Shown here piece by piece: positions 8,621-17,509 of a stretch of 64,000 nt of DNA; positions within the stretch are counted from its first letter, which is position 1; each line of letters begins with the position of its first letter. The notes beneath the pieces are model-generated. The model was not told the origin of the DNA. It did no database searches and saw only the letters and a list, made by a program, of their open reading frames with translations. The translations under genes were made by a program, and so were the position numbers. The stretch lies in NCBI RefSeq assembly GCF_042651565.1, contig NZ_JBHSDF010000004.1; one strand, written 5' to 3'. Source of the stretch: Salinispirillum marinum (GTDB taxonomy: Bacteria; Pseudomonadota; Gammaproteobacteria; Pseudomonadales; Natronospirillaceae).

Positions 8621-9689
8621 GAGGGTCTTCGGGGGGCGTTGGCTCTATCGATGATGTCTGTGCGCTGGCTTCTGCGCTCGCTTGGTCGTCGAGCTGTTCG
8701 GCCAGCGGTTCTTTGGGATGTACTGAGGTATGAACTGAGGATTGTTCTGCGGTTTGATCTTGGGGGTCTTCTAAAGGTTCAGCTGATTGTTGTTCGGCCG
8801 CCTCTGTAGCAGACTCAGGCGCTGCTTCCACCGACGGCGTATCGTTCTCTGCGTCCTGTACGGGTGCTTCTAGCGCGTTAACCAGCTCGGCAAATCGCTG
8901 GACATTCAAGGTGCGCAAATTGTCGGGCACGGAATCGGAATCAATGTCCAGCAGTGCCATAACTTGCTGGGCATAGCGGTTAGAAAGACTGTAGTCCAAC
9001 AAACTGTGACGGGTTTTTAGGGTGCAGCCACCAGGCGATAACGCCGGATCTTCATGCAGTTGAACATGCTCCAACCAGGGGCGATTCACCTCACGCATGA
9101 TGGCGAGATCGTCTTTGTGCAGGCTAATATCAATGCGTTCGTGTGCGGCCGGCATCAACTGAATGGCTTGGTGTACCATCTGTTCAATTTGGGCCGGATT
9201 ATGCCGTAAGGAATCGGCCACCAGGCTTTGTACCAAGCGCAACACCAGATCACGAATAACTGGCGTCCATTCGGCCTCTAACGCGGCTTCTTTGTCATTC
9301 AGGGCAGCAATCGCTAAACCAAAACGTTTAGTAAGGTCGGCCGTTAAGGTGGCCAATTCAGCAGAGGATTTTTCCGCTCCAGCGTCTAGCCCGGCTTTTT
9401 CACCATCGGCCTTGCCCGCTAAAAAACCCTCTTGAAAGCCTTCTTCATGCCCTTGTTCTACCCCTGCAGCATGCCCTTGCGCCAGGCCTTCCTGATAGCC
9501 TTCTTCACGCGCCGCATCACGAATGGCTTGCAACTCGGCGGCAGAAGGCGGCACTAATTCAGGTTCGGGTTCTTCCTCGGGCTCATCGGATTCCTCCATT
9601 GGCTCGTTCACCACCTTGCCATCCAGCCGTGGCAGACGCCAAGTTTCTACATGCACCCGGTCATCTTGCCTGATGGGTTGCTTTGCCAA
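8610..9689 (-). CDS. fliH: Flagellar assembly protein FliH
   Basis: FliH anchors FliI to FliN at the C-ring. The 359-residue product has an acidic Pro-rich N-terminus (about 28-48), a GxxxG-type helix repeat (about 60-105, with spacing such as GYQEGLAQGHAAG) typical of FliH, and the C-terminal FliI-binding domain (about 110-275). Residues 276-359 are an extra acidic, Glu/Ala/Ser/Gln-rich tail with no apparent fold, making the protein about 80-120 residues longer than usual. It begins 12 bp after fliG and overlaps fliI. Confidence 0.93.
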   Translation of the reverse strand: MAKQPIRQDDRVHVETWRLPRLDGKVVNEPMEESDEPEEEPEPELVPPSAAELQAIRDAAREEGYQEGLAQGHAAGVEQGHEEGFQEGFLAGKADGEKAGLDAGAEKSSAELATLTADLTKRFGLAIAALNDKEAALEAEWTPVIRDLVLRLVQSLVADSLRHNPAQIEQMVHQAIQLMPAAHERIDISLHKDDLAIMREVNRPWLEHVQLHEDPALSPGGCTLKTRHSLLDYSLSNRYAQQVMALLDIDSDSVPDNLRTLNVQRFAELVNALEAPVQDAENDTPSVEAAPESATEAAEQQSAEPLEDPQDQTAEQSSVHTSVHPKEPLAEQLDDQASAEASAQTSSIEPTPPEDPHEQ

Positions 9690-9701
9690 GTTGGTTTCCC
9701 C

Positions 9702-10754
9702 TTACACCATACTGTCGCCGCCACCGGCACCGCCGAGGACGATATCGCCTGCGTCCGCCATACGGCGCGCAATGGCAAGAATTTCTTTTTGCGAGGCTTC
9801 CACTTCGCTGACCCGAACCGGCCCCATGGCCTCAATGTCATCGCGCAGCAGTTCTGCCGCCCGCTTCGACATATTTCCGAAGAATTTCTCCATCAAGGCA
9901 GGCTCGGAACCACGTAAGGCAACCTTCAACAAGTCTGTGTTGATTTCACGCAACAGGGCCTGAATGCCCCGATCATCAACATCCGACAGATTCTCGAAGA
10001 CGAACATGAGGTCTTCGATTTCCTGCCCCAGATCTTCATCAATTTCTTTAATGCCATCCATCAGTTCTGCTTCGATGGACGATTCGAGGTAGTTCATAAT
10101 GGCGGCTGCGCGTTTCACGCCGCCCAATGCTTGCTGCTGCGTACCGGCGCTGGAGGCAAATTGACGCTCCAGAATGTCGTTCAGTTCGCGCAATGCCGCC
10201 GGTTGAACGGTATCCAAAGCAGCAACACGCATCATAATATCCAGGCGCACTTTTTCCGGGAAGTGGGCCAATATTTCGGCCGACTGATCGCTTTCCAAGT
10301 AGGCAATAACAATGGCCTGAATCTGCGGGTGTTCGTTGCGGATGATGTCGGCCACGGAGCGCGACTCCATCCACTTCAGGGTATCCAGACCCGTGGTGTT
10401 ACCACCCAACAGAATACGATCAATCAAGCCAGAAGCTTTGTCGGCCCCTAAGGCTTGCGTCAGCATGGCGCGGATGTATTCATCGGAGCCCACACCCAAG
10501 CTGGTACGACCGCTCACTTCATCCAGGAACAACTGCACCACGCCTTCAACCTGCTCTTGGGTAACGTTGGTGAGCTGCGACATCGCCGTGCCCACGCGCT
10601 GAACTTCTTTTGGACCTAAATTTTTGAGCACTTCTGCCGCGTCCATTTCACCGAGTGACATCAATAGAATGGCGGCGCGGTCGGTCATGCGAACCCCATC
10701 CAGCGCTTTGCGCTTAGGGTCTGCGGGCATTTGGTTGCCTACGTTCTCAGTCAT
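9702..10754 (-). CDS. fliG: Flagellar motor switch protein FliG
   Basis: FliG is the C-ring protein that binds the MS-ring and meets the stator. The 350-residue length is normal. N-terminal (MTDRAAILLMSLGEMDAAEVLK), middle (EHPQIQAIVIAYLESDQSAEIL) and C-terminal torque (VFENLSDVDDRGIQALLREI, EKFFGNMSKRAAELL) segments are all present. The charged C-terminal helix that contacts MotA is intact. The ATG overlaps the end of fliF by 8 bp, so the two are translationally coupled. Confidence 0.98.
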   Translation of the reverse strand: MTENVGNQMPADPKRKALDGVRMTDRAAILLMSLGEMDAAEVLKNLGPKEVQRVGTAMSQLTNVTQEQVEGVVQLFLDEVSGRTSLGVGSDEYIRAMLTQALGADKASGLIDRILLGGNTTGLDTLKWMESRSVADIIRNEHPQIQAIVIAYLESDQSAEILAHFPEKVRLDIMMRVAALDTVQPAALRELNDILERQFASSAGTQQQALGGVKRAAAIMNYLESSIEAELMDGIKEIDEDLGQEIEDLMFVFENLSDVDDRGIQALLREINTDLLKVALRGSEPALMEKFFGNMSKRAAELLRDDIEAMGPVRVSEVEASQKEILAIARRMADAGDIVLGGAGGGDSMV

Positions 10755-12498
10755 CGCTCATGATCCAGTGTTTCATTACGAGAGATACACGGCCTGGGTC
10801 TTCAGCGATCAAGCCGCGCAATGCATCCAATTGTTTTTCAAAGGTCTCAGACGGGCCAGGCAGCAAGTATTCATCCGACATGCTGAGGGTAACCTTGTCG
10901 TCGGATATTGCTTCTTCATCAATATCCAAGGCATCCAAGGCCGCATCTTCTTCAATTTCTTCTTCGCCACCCTGATCCAGAATGCTGCGCAAGGCTGGGC
11001 GGAACACACCGAAGATCAGGATTAAGATAAAGATACCCGCCAACACCATCTTCATGATGTCCCAGAACCATGGCTCGGTCCAGAAGGCAACCTCTTCCAC
11101 CACTTCTTCAGGGGCCATAAAGGGCGAGTTGATCACGCTCACGCTGTCGCCGCGCGCGGCGTCATAGCCTACAGCATCCTGCACCAGGATACGCAGACGG
11201 TTCAGCTCATCTTGAGTCCATGCTTGACGCACCAGGGTGCCGTCTGGGCCAGGAACGCGCATGTCGTCTACCACCACGGCCACCGTCAGACGACGCAGCC
11301 GGCCGACTTGATTCTGGGTGTAGCTTAAGGTGCGATCAACTTCGAAATTACGTGTCGCTTCCGAACGAGATGTTGTGGGCGGCGTGTTAATGGGATTGCC
11401 ATTTTCATCGACTTCTTCCGGTACTTCAGCATCCTGTGGGGGCTGATTGGTCAAGGCTCCCGGAATGCCGCCATTTACCTGTCCTGTCGTCGTCTCGTCA
11501 ATGGTTTGTTCACTGCGTAACGCAATAAGATCCGGATTGAATAACTCTTCCGCGGTTTCAACACGAGTGAAGTCGACATCGGCTGAGACTTCCGCTTTGA
11601 AATTTCGGAAGCCAATGACGGGTTCAAGAATACCCTGAATGCGCCGGGATACAGAATCCTCCACGCGCTGGGCAAACTCGAACTGGCGCTCCGTTTCTTC
11701 ATCGGCATTGGTGCGTTCGAAATCGCTCAATAGGTTGCCGCGTTGGTCGACAATGCTGACGTTTTCGGCAGCCAATTCAGGAATACTGGTGGCGACCAAA
11801 TTGGTGATGGCTCTGACCTGTTCACGCTCTAATGCCGCACCGGAATAAAGGTCGACAAAAACGCTGGCGGTGGGACGACGGTTATCCCGGACAAATACAC
11901 TGCGTTCGGGAATGGCCAAATGCACGCGTGCTGAGCGCACTTGGTCCAGAGAAGTGACGGTACGGGCCAGTTCGCCCTCTAAGGCACGCCGGAACCGAGC
12001 CGTTTCCATAAACTGACTGGTGCCCAGACCGCTGGCTTCATCAAGCAATTCCAAGCCCACCGTTTGGTCAGTGCTCAACCCGGCCCGCGCAATTTCCAAT
12101 CGTGCACGGTGTAATTGACTGTCCTTCACCAACACAATCCCATTGGTCGGATCCATGGTGAAATCAATGTTGGCTGTGCTGAGCACAGCAATAATGTCAC
12201 TAACCTGATAGTTTTCGTTGGATGTCACTAATGGCCGATAAGAGCTCCCTTGTGACCACATCACAACGCCGACGCCTATGGCAATGGAGGCCGCCAGTGC
12301 CACCATCATCCATAACTGACGCATTAAGGCGAGACGCTGAAAACCTTCTACCAAGGGATGATATTTTTTCGCTGGGCGAACATCGAACCCACCGCTGTCT
12401 CCCACCGATGATGCATTGGCACGCACGTCGTTACCATCCGAACTCGAGGACGAGGTGCTGGGTAGATTGTTGGCTGACGCGGCAGGTACATTTTCCAT
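10747..12498 (-). CDS. fliF: Flagellar MS-ring protein FliF
   Basis: FliF forms the MS-ring around the export gate. The 583-residue product has a Ser-rich cytoplasmic N-terminus, a first membrane span at about 63-81 (MMVALAASIAIGVGVVMW), periplasmic ring-building motifs (about 85-300; LEGELARTVTSLDQVRSARVHLA and the YscJ-like region), an acidic linker, a second span at about 473-492 (MKMVLAGIFILILIFGVF) and the C-terminal FliG-binding tail ending KHWIMSDD. Size is ordinary, indicating that the motor base is not enlarged. It follows fliE by 14 bp. Confidence 0.98.
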   Translation of the reverse strand: MENVPAASANNLPSTSSSSSDGNDVRANASSVGDSGGFDVRPAKKYHPLVEGFQRLALMRQLWMMVALAASIAIGVGVVMWSQGSSYRPLVTSNENYQVSDIIAVLSTANIDFTMDPTNGIVLVKDSQLHRARLEIARAGLSTDQTVGLELLDEASGLGTSQFMETARFRRALEGELARTVTSLDQVRSARVHLAIPERSVFVRDNRRPTASVFVDLYSGAALEREQVRAITNLVATSIPELAAENVSIVDQRGNLLSDFERTNADEETERQFEFAQRVEDSVSRRIQGILEPVIGFRNFKAEVSADVDFTRVETAEELFNPDLIALRSEQTIDETTTGQVNGGIPGALTNQPPQDAEVPEEVDENGNPINTPPTTSRSEATRNFEVDRTLSYTQNQVGRLRRLTVAVVVDDMRVPGPDGTLVRQAWTQDELNRLRILVQDAVGYDAARGDSVSVINSPFMAPEEVVEEVAFWTEPWFWDIMKMVLAGIFILILIFGVFRPALRSILDQGGEEEIEEDAALDALDIDEEAISDDKVTLSMSDEYLLPGPSETFEKQLDALRGLIAEDPGRVSLVMKHWIMSDD

Positions 12499-12512
12499 GG
12501 TGGGCTAGCCTC

Positions 12513-12941
12513 TTACACCGGCATATTCATGATTTCTTTATAGGCTTCCAAGAGTTTGTTACGCACTTGGGTGGTGGCCTCACGGGTAATAGACGCTTTA
12601 TTCGCAGCAATCATCACTTCCGGCAAGTCGATGCCCGGCACGCCTTGCTCGTAGGCCGTCCGCATTCTAGAGGCTTCCTGTTGACTGGCGTTTACGGTAT
12701 CAATGGCGGACTTGAACATCTCGCCGAAGCGCGGCGCATCCCGAACGGTACCCACATCATTGACCGACGCTATGCCACGCGGTTGATCCGCAATAGCGGT
12801 ACCCTGCGTCAATTGATTGAGTTGCTGTGCCATGGCCGCCGGATTCATGTTTTGCATGGGCTGCGGCTGAATTTGCATTTGTGAACGCATTTGCCGCATT
12901 TGGCTCAATACATCCTGCACATCCATTCTGTTGTTGATCAT
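12513..12941 (-). CDS. fliE: Flagellar hook-basal body protein FliE
   Basis: FliE links the MS-ring and export gate to the proximal rod. The conserved part is the C-terminal two-thirds (FGEMFKSAIDTVNASQQEASRMRTAYE and the end TTQVRNKLLEAYKEIMNMPV). At 142 residues it is longer than the usual 100-115, because of a Met/Gln-rich N-terminal segment (about residues 12-50). GAGG with a nine-base spacer supports the ATG. It is the first gene of fliEFGHIJ, preceded by a sigma-54 promoter at 13019-13035. Confidence 0.95.
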   Translation of the reverse strand: MINNRMDVQDVLSQMRQMRSQMQIQPQPMQNMNPAAMAQQLNQLTQGTAIADQPRGIASVNDVGTVRDAPRFGEMFKSAIDTVNASQQEASRMRTAYEQGVPGIDLPEVMIAANKASITREATTQVRNKLLEAYKEIMNMPV

Positions 12942-12958
12942 GGCTTGTTACCTCGAAT

Positions 12959-12984
12959 TGACACGGCACGTCGGCCAAGTGTCA
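12959..12984. repeat. Inverted repeat in the fliE leader
   Basis: TGACAC and GTGTCA arms bracket a 14-base centre in the fliE 5' leader, with additional GGC/GCC complementarity inside. It could form an RNA hairpin just upstream of the ribosome-binding site or be an operator. No function can be assigned. Confidence 0.35.
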
Positions 12985-13018
12985 AAAAACCGTTAAGCAA
13001 TACGTATAAAGATGAAAC

Positions 13019-13035
13019 TGCAACAATGAGGCCAA
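13019..13035 (-). promoter_or_regulatory. Sigma-54 promoter of the fliE operon
   Basis: The minus strand reads TTGGCCTCATTGTTGCA: GG-N10-GC with a TTGCA -12 box. It lies about 80 bp before fliE. Three TTGCCGCC direct repeats (plus strand 13039-13046, 13050-13057, 13064-13071) lie immediately upstream, where an enhancer-binding protein would be expected. Confidence 0.75.
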
Positions 13036-13079
13036 CTTTTGCCGCCACATTGCCGCCCTACTCTTGCCGCCTGAAGCGG

Positions 13080-14435
13080 CTACGCTACCTCAATGCCCAT
13101 TTCACGCAGCCGCGCCATCTTGTAACGCAGTGTGCGCGGGCTGATACCCAAATCTTCAGCGGCTTGCTTCTTCCGCCCACCGGCGGCCCGCAAAGCATCT
13201 ATGATGAGCTGATATTCGTGTTGTTTAACACCGGCATTCAATACGTTGGTTGTATCCATCGATACGTTTTGAGCAGGAGCTCTCGTATCACGGTCAATCA
13301 AATGCTCCCCGGCCAAACCAAGGTCAAACTCGGTAATGGTGGCTCCGGTTTGCAGAATGAGCGCTCGCTGGATTGCGTTGTCCATTTCACGAATATTGCC
13401 CGGCCACGGATGGGCCAATATCGCTTTGCGCGCGCTGTCGTCCAAACTCACGACGGGCTTTTGCATTTTTTCGGCGTGCAGACGAATGAGTCGTTCAGCC
13501 ATCGGTAGAATGTCGGCTGGACGTTCACGCAAGGGCCGCCACGCAATGGGAAATACACTCAGCCGATAGAAAAGATCTTCACGAAAATCACCTTGCGCAA
13601 CGGACTGGCGCAGGTCCCGGTTGGTCGTGGCTAACACGCGCACATCCAACTGAATGGTCTTTCGGCCACCAATGCGCTCTACCTCACGCTCTTGCAGTAC
13701 GCGCAATAATTTGGCTTGCAGGCCTAAGTCCATTTCAGAGATTTCGTCCAAGAGAATGGTGCCGCCATTGGCTTGTTCAAACTTACCCGGCATGCTCTGA
13801 ATAGCTCCGGTAAACGCCCCTTTTTCGTGGCCGAACAAGGTCGCTTCCAGCATATTTTCGGGAATAGCGGCGCAGTTTATCGCCACAAAGGCCTCACCCG
13901 AGCGCTTGGAGTGTGTATGAATGTAACGCGCCAATACCTCTTTACCGGTGCCACTCTCACCTGAAATTAAAATTGTCGAGTCCGTTGGGGCAACTTTGCG
14001 CGCCAGTTCAAGAATGTGCCGGGAGCTGGGGTCTTCTGCCACGGGTTCATTGCTGTTGCCAACAACCCGACCACCCACATGCTGCACCAAAATATCAAGC
14101 AATTGTTGCGGCTTGAAGGGCTTCACCAAATAGTCCACGGCGCCGTTTTGCATCGCTTCAACAGCGTGCGCCACTTCACCATAAGCCGTCATCAGGAGTA
14201 CAGGAATGTGCGGGTATTCACGCTTTAATACTGCCAGCAATTCATAACCTGACATACCCGGCATACGCACGTCGGACACTACCATGTTCACGGCATGCCG
14301 AGCCAACAGTTGCATAGCCGACTCGGCAGCGTCCGCCACCAACACTTGATAATCATCAAGTTCAAGCGTGTCCTGCAAGGCGTCACGCAGATTTTGATCG
14401 TCTTCTACCACTAAAATGGTCGGTTTTAGGCTCAT
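13080..14435 (-). CDS. fleR: Sigma-54-dependent flagellar response regulator FleR
   Basis: FleR (FlrC in Vibrio) is the NtrC-type regulator phosphorylated by FleS that activates middle-class basal body and hook genes. The 451-residue product has a complete receiver (Asp55 in VVSDVRMPG, Thr83 region, Lys105), an AAA+ domain with Walker A 159-166 (GESGTGKE) and the sigma-54-contacting GAFTGA loop at 206-211, and a Fis-type DNA-binding helix-turn-helix at about 418-447 (KKQAAEDLGISPRTLRYKM). It overlaps fleS by 4 bp. Confidence 0.95.
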   Translation of the reverse strand: MSLKPTILVVEDDQNLRDALQDTLELDDYQVLVADAAESAMQLLARHAVNMVVSDVRMPGMSGYELLAVLKREYPHIPVLLMTAYGEVAHAVEAMQNGAVDYLVKPFKPQQLLDILVQHVGGRVVGNSNEPVAEDPSSRHILELARKVAPTDSTILISGESGTGKEVLARYIHTHSKRSGEAFVAINCAAIPENMLEATLFGHEKGAFTGAIQSMPGKFEQANGGTILLDEISEMDLGLQAKLLRVLQEREVERIGGRKTIQLDVRVLATTNRDLRQSVAQGDFREDLFYRLSVFPIAWRPLRERPADILPMAERLIRLHAEKMQKPVVSLDDSARKAILAHPWPGNIREMDNAIQRALILQTGATITEFDLGLAGEHLIDRDTRAPAQNVSMDTTNVLNAGVKQHEYQLIIDALRAAGGRKKQAAEDLGISPRTLRYKMARLREMGIEVA

Positions 14436-15649
14436 GATGATGCCTCCGTAAGGGTTTGAAACGGCAGACTGATGCGGGCTAAGGTACCGCCGTCGACGTT
14501 GGATAGTTGAAAGGTTCCCTGGTGTGACCGCACAACCGCCTGCACGACCGGTAATCCTAAGCCGGTGCCATTGGCTTTTGTGGTCACAAAAAGCTCACCC
14601 AGTTGACGCAATACCTCATCAGGTATGCCCGGGCCATGGTCGTGAAAATCAAAAACAATCCGGTCTTGCTGTTGATACACGCGTAAATCGATGGCGGCGT
14701 TTTGACCGACGGCATCTATCGCGTTATTGATCAAATTACTGAAGGCACTGACCAGCGTGTCTCTGTTGCAGATGATGAGCGCTTCCGGTGCCTCATTGAG
14801 AACATTGAACTGTGAGCTGCTACGCTCCATGGCGGCCGCACAAGAGCTTCTCAGTTGCTGTAACAGTTCGCCGGTAAGCGAACGATCAACGAGTTTGGAA
14901 TCACCCTTAGCAAACAACAGCATATCGCGGACCTGTTGTTCAAGATGTTCCAAGCGGGACTGTACTTTTTCGGCAAAACGCTGTCGCTGTTGTTCGGAGA
15001 TACCGGGTTTACGCAAATTTTCGGTATACAACATGGCGGCCGACAAGGGGGTACGAATCTGATGCGCCATGGAGGCGACCATACGCCCCATACCGGCCAG
15101 GCGTTGATGCCGGGAAACTTCGGCTTGCAAACGTCGGGTTGCGGTGAGGTCGTGCAGCACTACAAGCTGACCAAAGCCCTCCAAGGCACAGGTATCCAAG
15201 CTCACCAAGCGACCATTGTGCAGGGAGATCTCGTGGCCATCGTGTTCTTGGGGTCGAAACGCGACTTGAATCACCTTAGCCCAAACAACGCCATTTAAGG
15301 TGGGTAGCTGATCGTGTACCAGAAGCTGCTCGGCAGCAGGATTCGCACGTTGAATGCGACCGGAACGGTCGATCACGATCACCCCGGTCGGCAGAATGCG
15401 CAGCAAACCTTCCAGTTGATCCGCGAGCCGTTCTTTCTCTTTCAGCTCGGCCATACGCTGGGCACTTAACGCACTGATTTCACCATTCAACACCGCTACC
15501 CGACGCTCAAACTCTTCGGAAGAGGCGCTCATTTCCTCCGTCATGCGACGGAAGACCTGCAGAATACCGTCCACTTCATGTGCTGAGGCGGACTTTTCTG
15601 AGTCAGTTTTCTTTGCGCGCCGTAGCGTGGGTGAAACAGGCTGTGTCAT
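14432..15649 (-). CDS. fleS: Flagellar sensor histidine kinase FleS
   Basis: FleS (FlrB) is the cytoplasmic kinase that phosphorylates FleR when the early basal body is in place. The 405-residue protein has an N-terminal coiled coil, a PAS domain (about 82-170; LPTGVIVIDRSGRIQRANPAA), a HisKA dimerisation domain with phosphoacceptor His196 (MAHQIRTPL), and a GHKL ATPase domain (FSNLINNAIDAVG, FHDHGPGIP, GTGLGLPVV). No transmembrane helix is seen. I start at the ATG (MTQPVS), since the longer frame would need a TTG. It is preceded by a sigma-54 promoter. Confidence 0.94.
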   Translation of the reverse strand: MTQPVSPTLRRAKKTDSEKSASAHEVDGILQVFRRMTEEMSASSEEFERRVAVLNGEISALSAQRMAELKEKERLADQLEGLLRILPTGVIVIDRSGRIQRANPAAEQLLVHDQLPTLNGVVWAKVIQVAFRPQEHDGHEISLHNGRLVSLDTCALEGFGQLVVLHDLTATRRLQAEVSRHQRLAGMGRMVASMAHQIRTPLSAAMLYTENLRKPGISEQQRQRFAEKVQSRLEHLEQQVRDMLLFAKGDSKLVDRSLTGELLQQLRSSCAAAMERSSSQFNVLNEAPEALIICNRDTLVSAFSNLINNAIDAVGQNAAIDLRVYQQQDRIVFDFHDHGPGIPDEVLRQLGELFVTTKANGTGLGLPVVQAVVRSHQGTFQLSNVDGGTLARISLPFQTLTEASS

Positions 15650-15692
15650 AGCTGCCAAAATTCTGTCAATGCATGCAATTAAACAGAACTAA

Positions 15693-15708
15693 GCAAGGGG
15701 CGTGCCGG
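15693..15708 (-). promoter_or_regulatory. Sigma-54 promoter of fleSR
   Basis: The minus strand reads CCGGCACGCCCCTTGC, GG-N10-GC, about 45 bp before the fleS ATG. This matches the known scheme in which FleQ activates fleSR. A perfect palindrome (15710-15731) lies two bases upstream. Confidence 0.78.
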
Positions 15709-15709
15709 A

Positions 15710-15731
15710 AAGCGGCAAAGTTTTGCCGCTT
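15710..15731. repeat. Palindrome AAGCGGCAAA/TTTGCCGCTT upstream of fleS
   Basis: A 22-bp perfect inverted repeat with arms AAGCGGCAAA and TTTGCCGCTT lies between fleQ and the fleSR promoter. It lacks a following T-run, so an activator site is as likely as a terminator. The GCGGCAA core recurs beside other sigma-54 promoters in the window. Confidence 0.6.
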
Positions 15732-15804
15732 ATGAGATTGGCCCGCCTGAGTGCGTCATGATGGGCTTTCGGGGTATGCCATTAACATATGCGCAGGAGT
15801 GAGA

Positions 15805-17271
15805 TCAGGCTTCTTCCTTATTCATTAAGCCATACTTGCGCATTTTTTCGACCAAGGTGGTGCGGCGCAAATGCAAACGCTCGGCGGCGCGCGCCACCAC
15901 GTTGTCACAGTCTTCCAGCGCTTGGACAATCAAGTCCTGCTCCAGATCGGTCAGGTATTCTTTTAAGTTCAAACCATTCACGGGCAACAAGGCTTTACCT
16001 TCTGCTACAGAAACCCGGTTAGTTGCTGGTGCAGGCGCTGCCGGAGCGCGAACGGGAATTTCAACCGGATCACCATCTTCTACGTGGCGGTACTTCATGG
16101 GTAACTCTTGAATGCCCACCACGCTAAACGGGTGCATGATCACCAAACGCTCAACCAGGTTGGCCAGCTCTCGCACGTTACCGGGCCAATCGTGGCGGGT
16201 CAGCGACATGATGGCCGCTGAATTAAATTGCAGTGAGCCGCGCTTTTCGGCCTCTATGCGGCGGATAAGCTCGTTGATCAACAAGGGAATGTCTTCCGAC
16301 CGCTCGCGCAAGGAAGGCATCTCAATAGGAAACACGTTCAGTCTATAATAGAGGTCCTCGCGAAAGGTTCCATCGATGATCATCTGTTCAAGATTGCGGT
16401 GGGTAGCGGCCACAATGCGCACATCGGTTTTATAGGTTTTCGAGCCACCAACCCGCTCATAAGTATGCTCTTGCAGCACACGCAAAAGCTTCACTTGCAT
16501 CGCCAGTGGCATATCGCCGATTTCATCCAGAAACAACGTACCACCTTCCGCCATTTCGAAACGACCGGGGCGAGAGGTGATGGCGCCAGTAAAGGCACCT
16601 TTTTCATGCCCGAATAGCTCGCTTTCCAAGAGTTCCGGGGGAATGGCGCCACAGTTGACGGGCACAAACGGGGCCTTTTTGCGCTCACTGTGGTAGTGCA
16701 GATTGCGCGCCACGACTTCCTTGCCCGTTCCGGATTCACCCAAAATCAACACACTGACATCTTTGTCAGCAACCTGCGCCATCAGCTCTCTGATTTGCTG
16801 GACTTGCCGAGAACTGCCCACCAAGCTATGAAACAACTTGGTGTCACGCTGCATTTGACGGTTACGGCCCCATTCATATTGCTCACGATACATCTGACAA
16901 CGATGCAAAACATCCACGACCTTGTTGTAACTGGCGGGCCATTTGATATTGGCAAGAATCTGCGCGCGCGCTGTCTCCGCCACTTCCGCCACGTTAACTG
17001 AATCGTTTAGTACGACTATGGGTACGCCGGGGTTCCAATCAAACAAGGCTTCGACTAAGGGTGCGGCGGGTTGTTGTAAAGACCCCAACAAAACGCCGAC
17101 AAACGCCGTATTTTCTGAAGCGGCTGACACCGCGGCATCTAGCGCTTGTCGCCAATTGACATCAAGCGTCAGGGCTACCGTTTCTTCTTGTAAAAACGAG
17201 AAAATAACTTCAATTTCTTGACGCAAAGCTACGTCATCGGTCAACACCAGAAATTTGTTATCGCGCCACAT
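15805..17271 (-). CDS. fleQ: Flagellar master regulator FleQ
   Basis: FleQ (FlrA) is the top sigma-54 activator of flagellar genes and a c-di-GMP sensor. The 488 residues comprise an atypical N-terminal FleQ receiver-like domain (1-120) without a clear phosphoacceptor Asp (GVLLGSL at that strand), an AAA+ domain with Walker A 178-185 (GESGTGKE) and GAFTGA 224-229, and a Fis-type helix-turn-helix at the end (AAERLHLRRTTLVEKMRKYG). The c-di-GMP motif LFRS of P. aeruginosa reads LFHS at 146-149 here; Arg189-Asn190 are retained at matching spacing. It lies downstream of fliT and upstream of fleSR. Confidence 0.95.
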   Translation of the reverse strand: MWRDNKFLVLTDDVALRQEIEVIFSFLQEETVALTLDVNWRQALDAAVSAASENTAFVGVLLGSLQQPAAPLVEALFDWNPGVPIVVLNDSVNVAEVAETARAQILANIKWPASYNKVVDVLHRCQMYREQYEWGRNRQMQRDTKLFHSLVGSSRQVQQIRELMAQVADKDVSVLILGESGTGKEVVARNLHYHSERKKAPFVPVNCGAIPPELLESELFGHEKGAFTGAITSRPGRFEMAEGGTLFLDEIGDMPLAMQVKLLRVLQEHTYERVGGSKTYKTDVRIVAATHRNLEQMIIDGTFREDLYYRLNVFPIEMPSLRERSEDIPLLINELIRRIEAEKRGSLQFNSAAIMSLTRHDWPGNVRELANLVERLVIMHPFSVVGIQELPMKYRHVEDGDPVEIPVRAPAAPAPATNRVSVAEGKALLPVNGLNLKEYLTDLEQDLIVQALEDCDNVVARAAERLHLRRTTLVEKMRKYGLMNKEEA

Positions 17272-17384
17272 ACCCTGTCTTTCCTCTGGACATCACAACG
17301 TAAAAGCGTCAAATCTGCGTCACTTGCCGGTAATTTCGCCACCGTTAGCGACATAGTTTGTCACAATGATAGACGGCAGAACCT

Positions 17385-17485
17385 ATAATTTGACTGTCTT
17401 TTATCGAATTGACGTCATCTAATTGACTTTAGGTATCCTTTTTAACAGGTTTTGAGGCAGAGTCAAATATTTGTCAATATTTGCC
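17385..17485. promoter_or_regulatory. TTGAC/GTCAA-rich control region upstream of fleQ
   Basis: The 238-bp fliT-fleQ gap contains repeated TTGAC/GTCAA elements at about 17390, 17409, 17422, 17462 and 17473, several in ATTGAC direct repeats. They resemble half-sites of the FleQ-type GTCAAT/ATTGAC box, so autoregulation is plausible. No sigma-54 promoter is present; I could not identify a convincing sigma-70 box. Confidence 0.35.
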
Positions 17486-17509
17486 AAGAAATGATGAGTG
17501 TAAGAAAAA

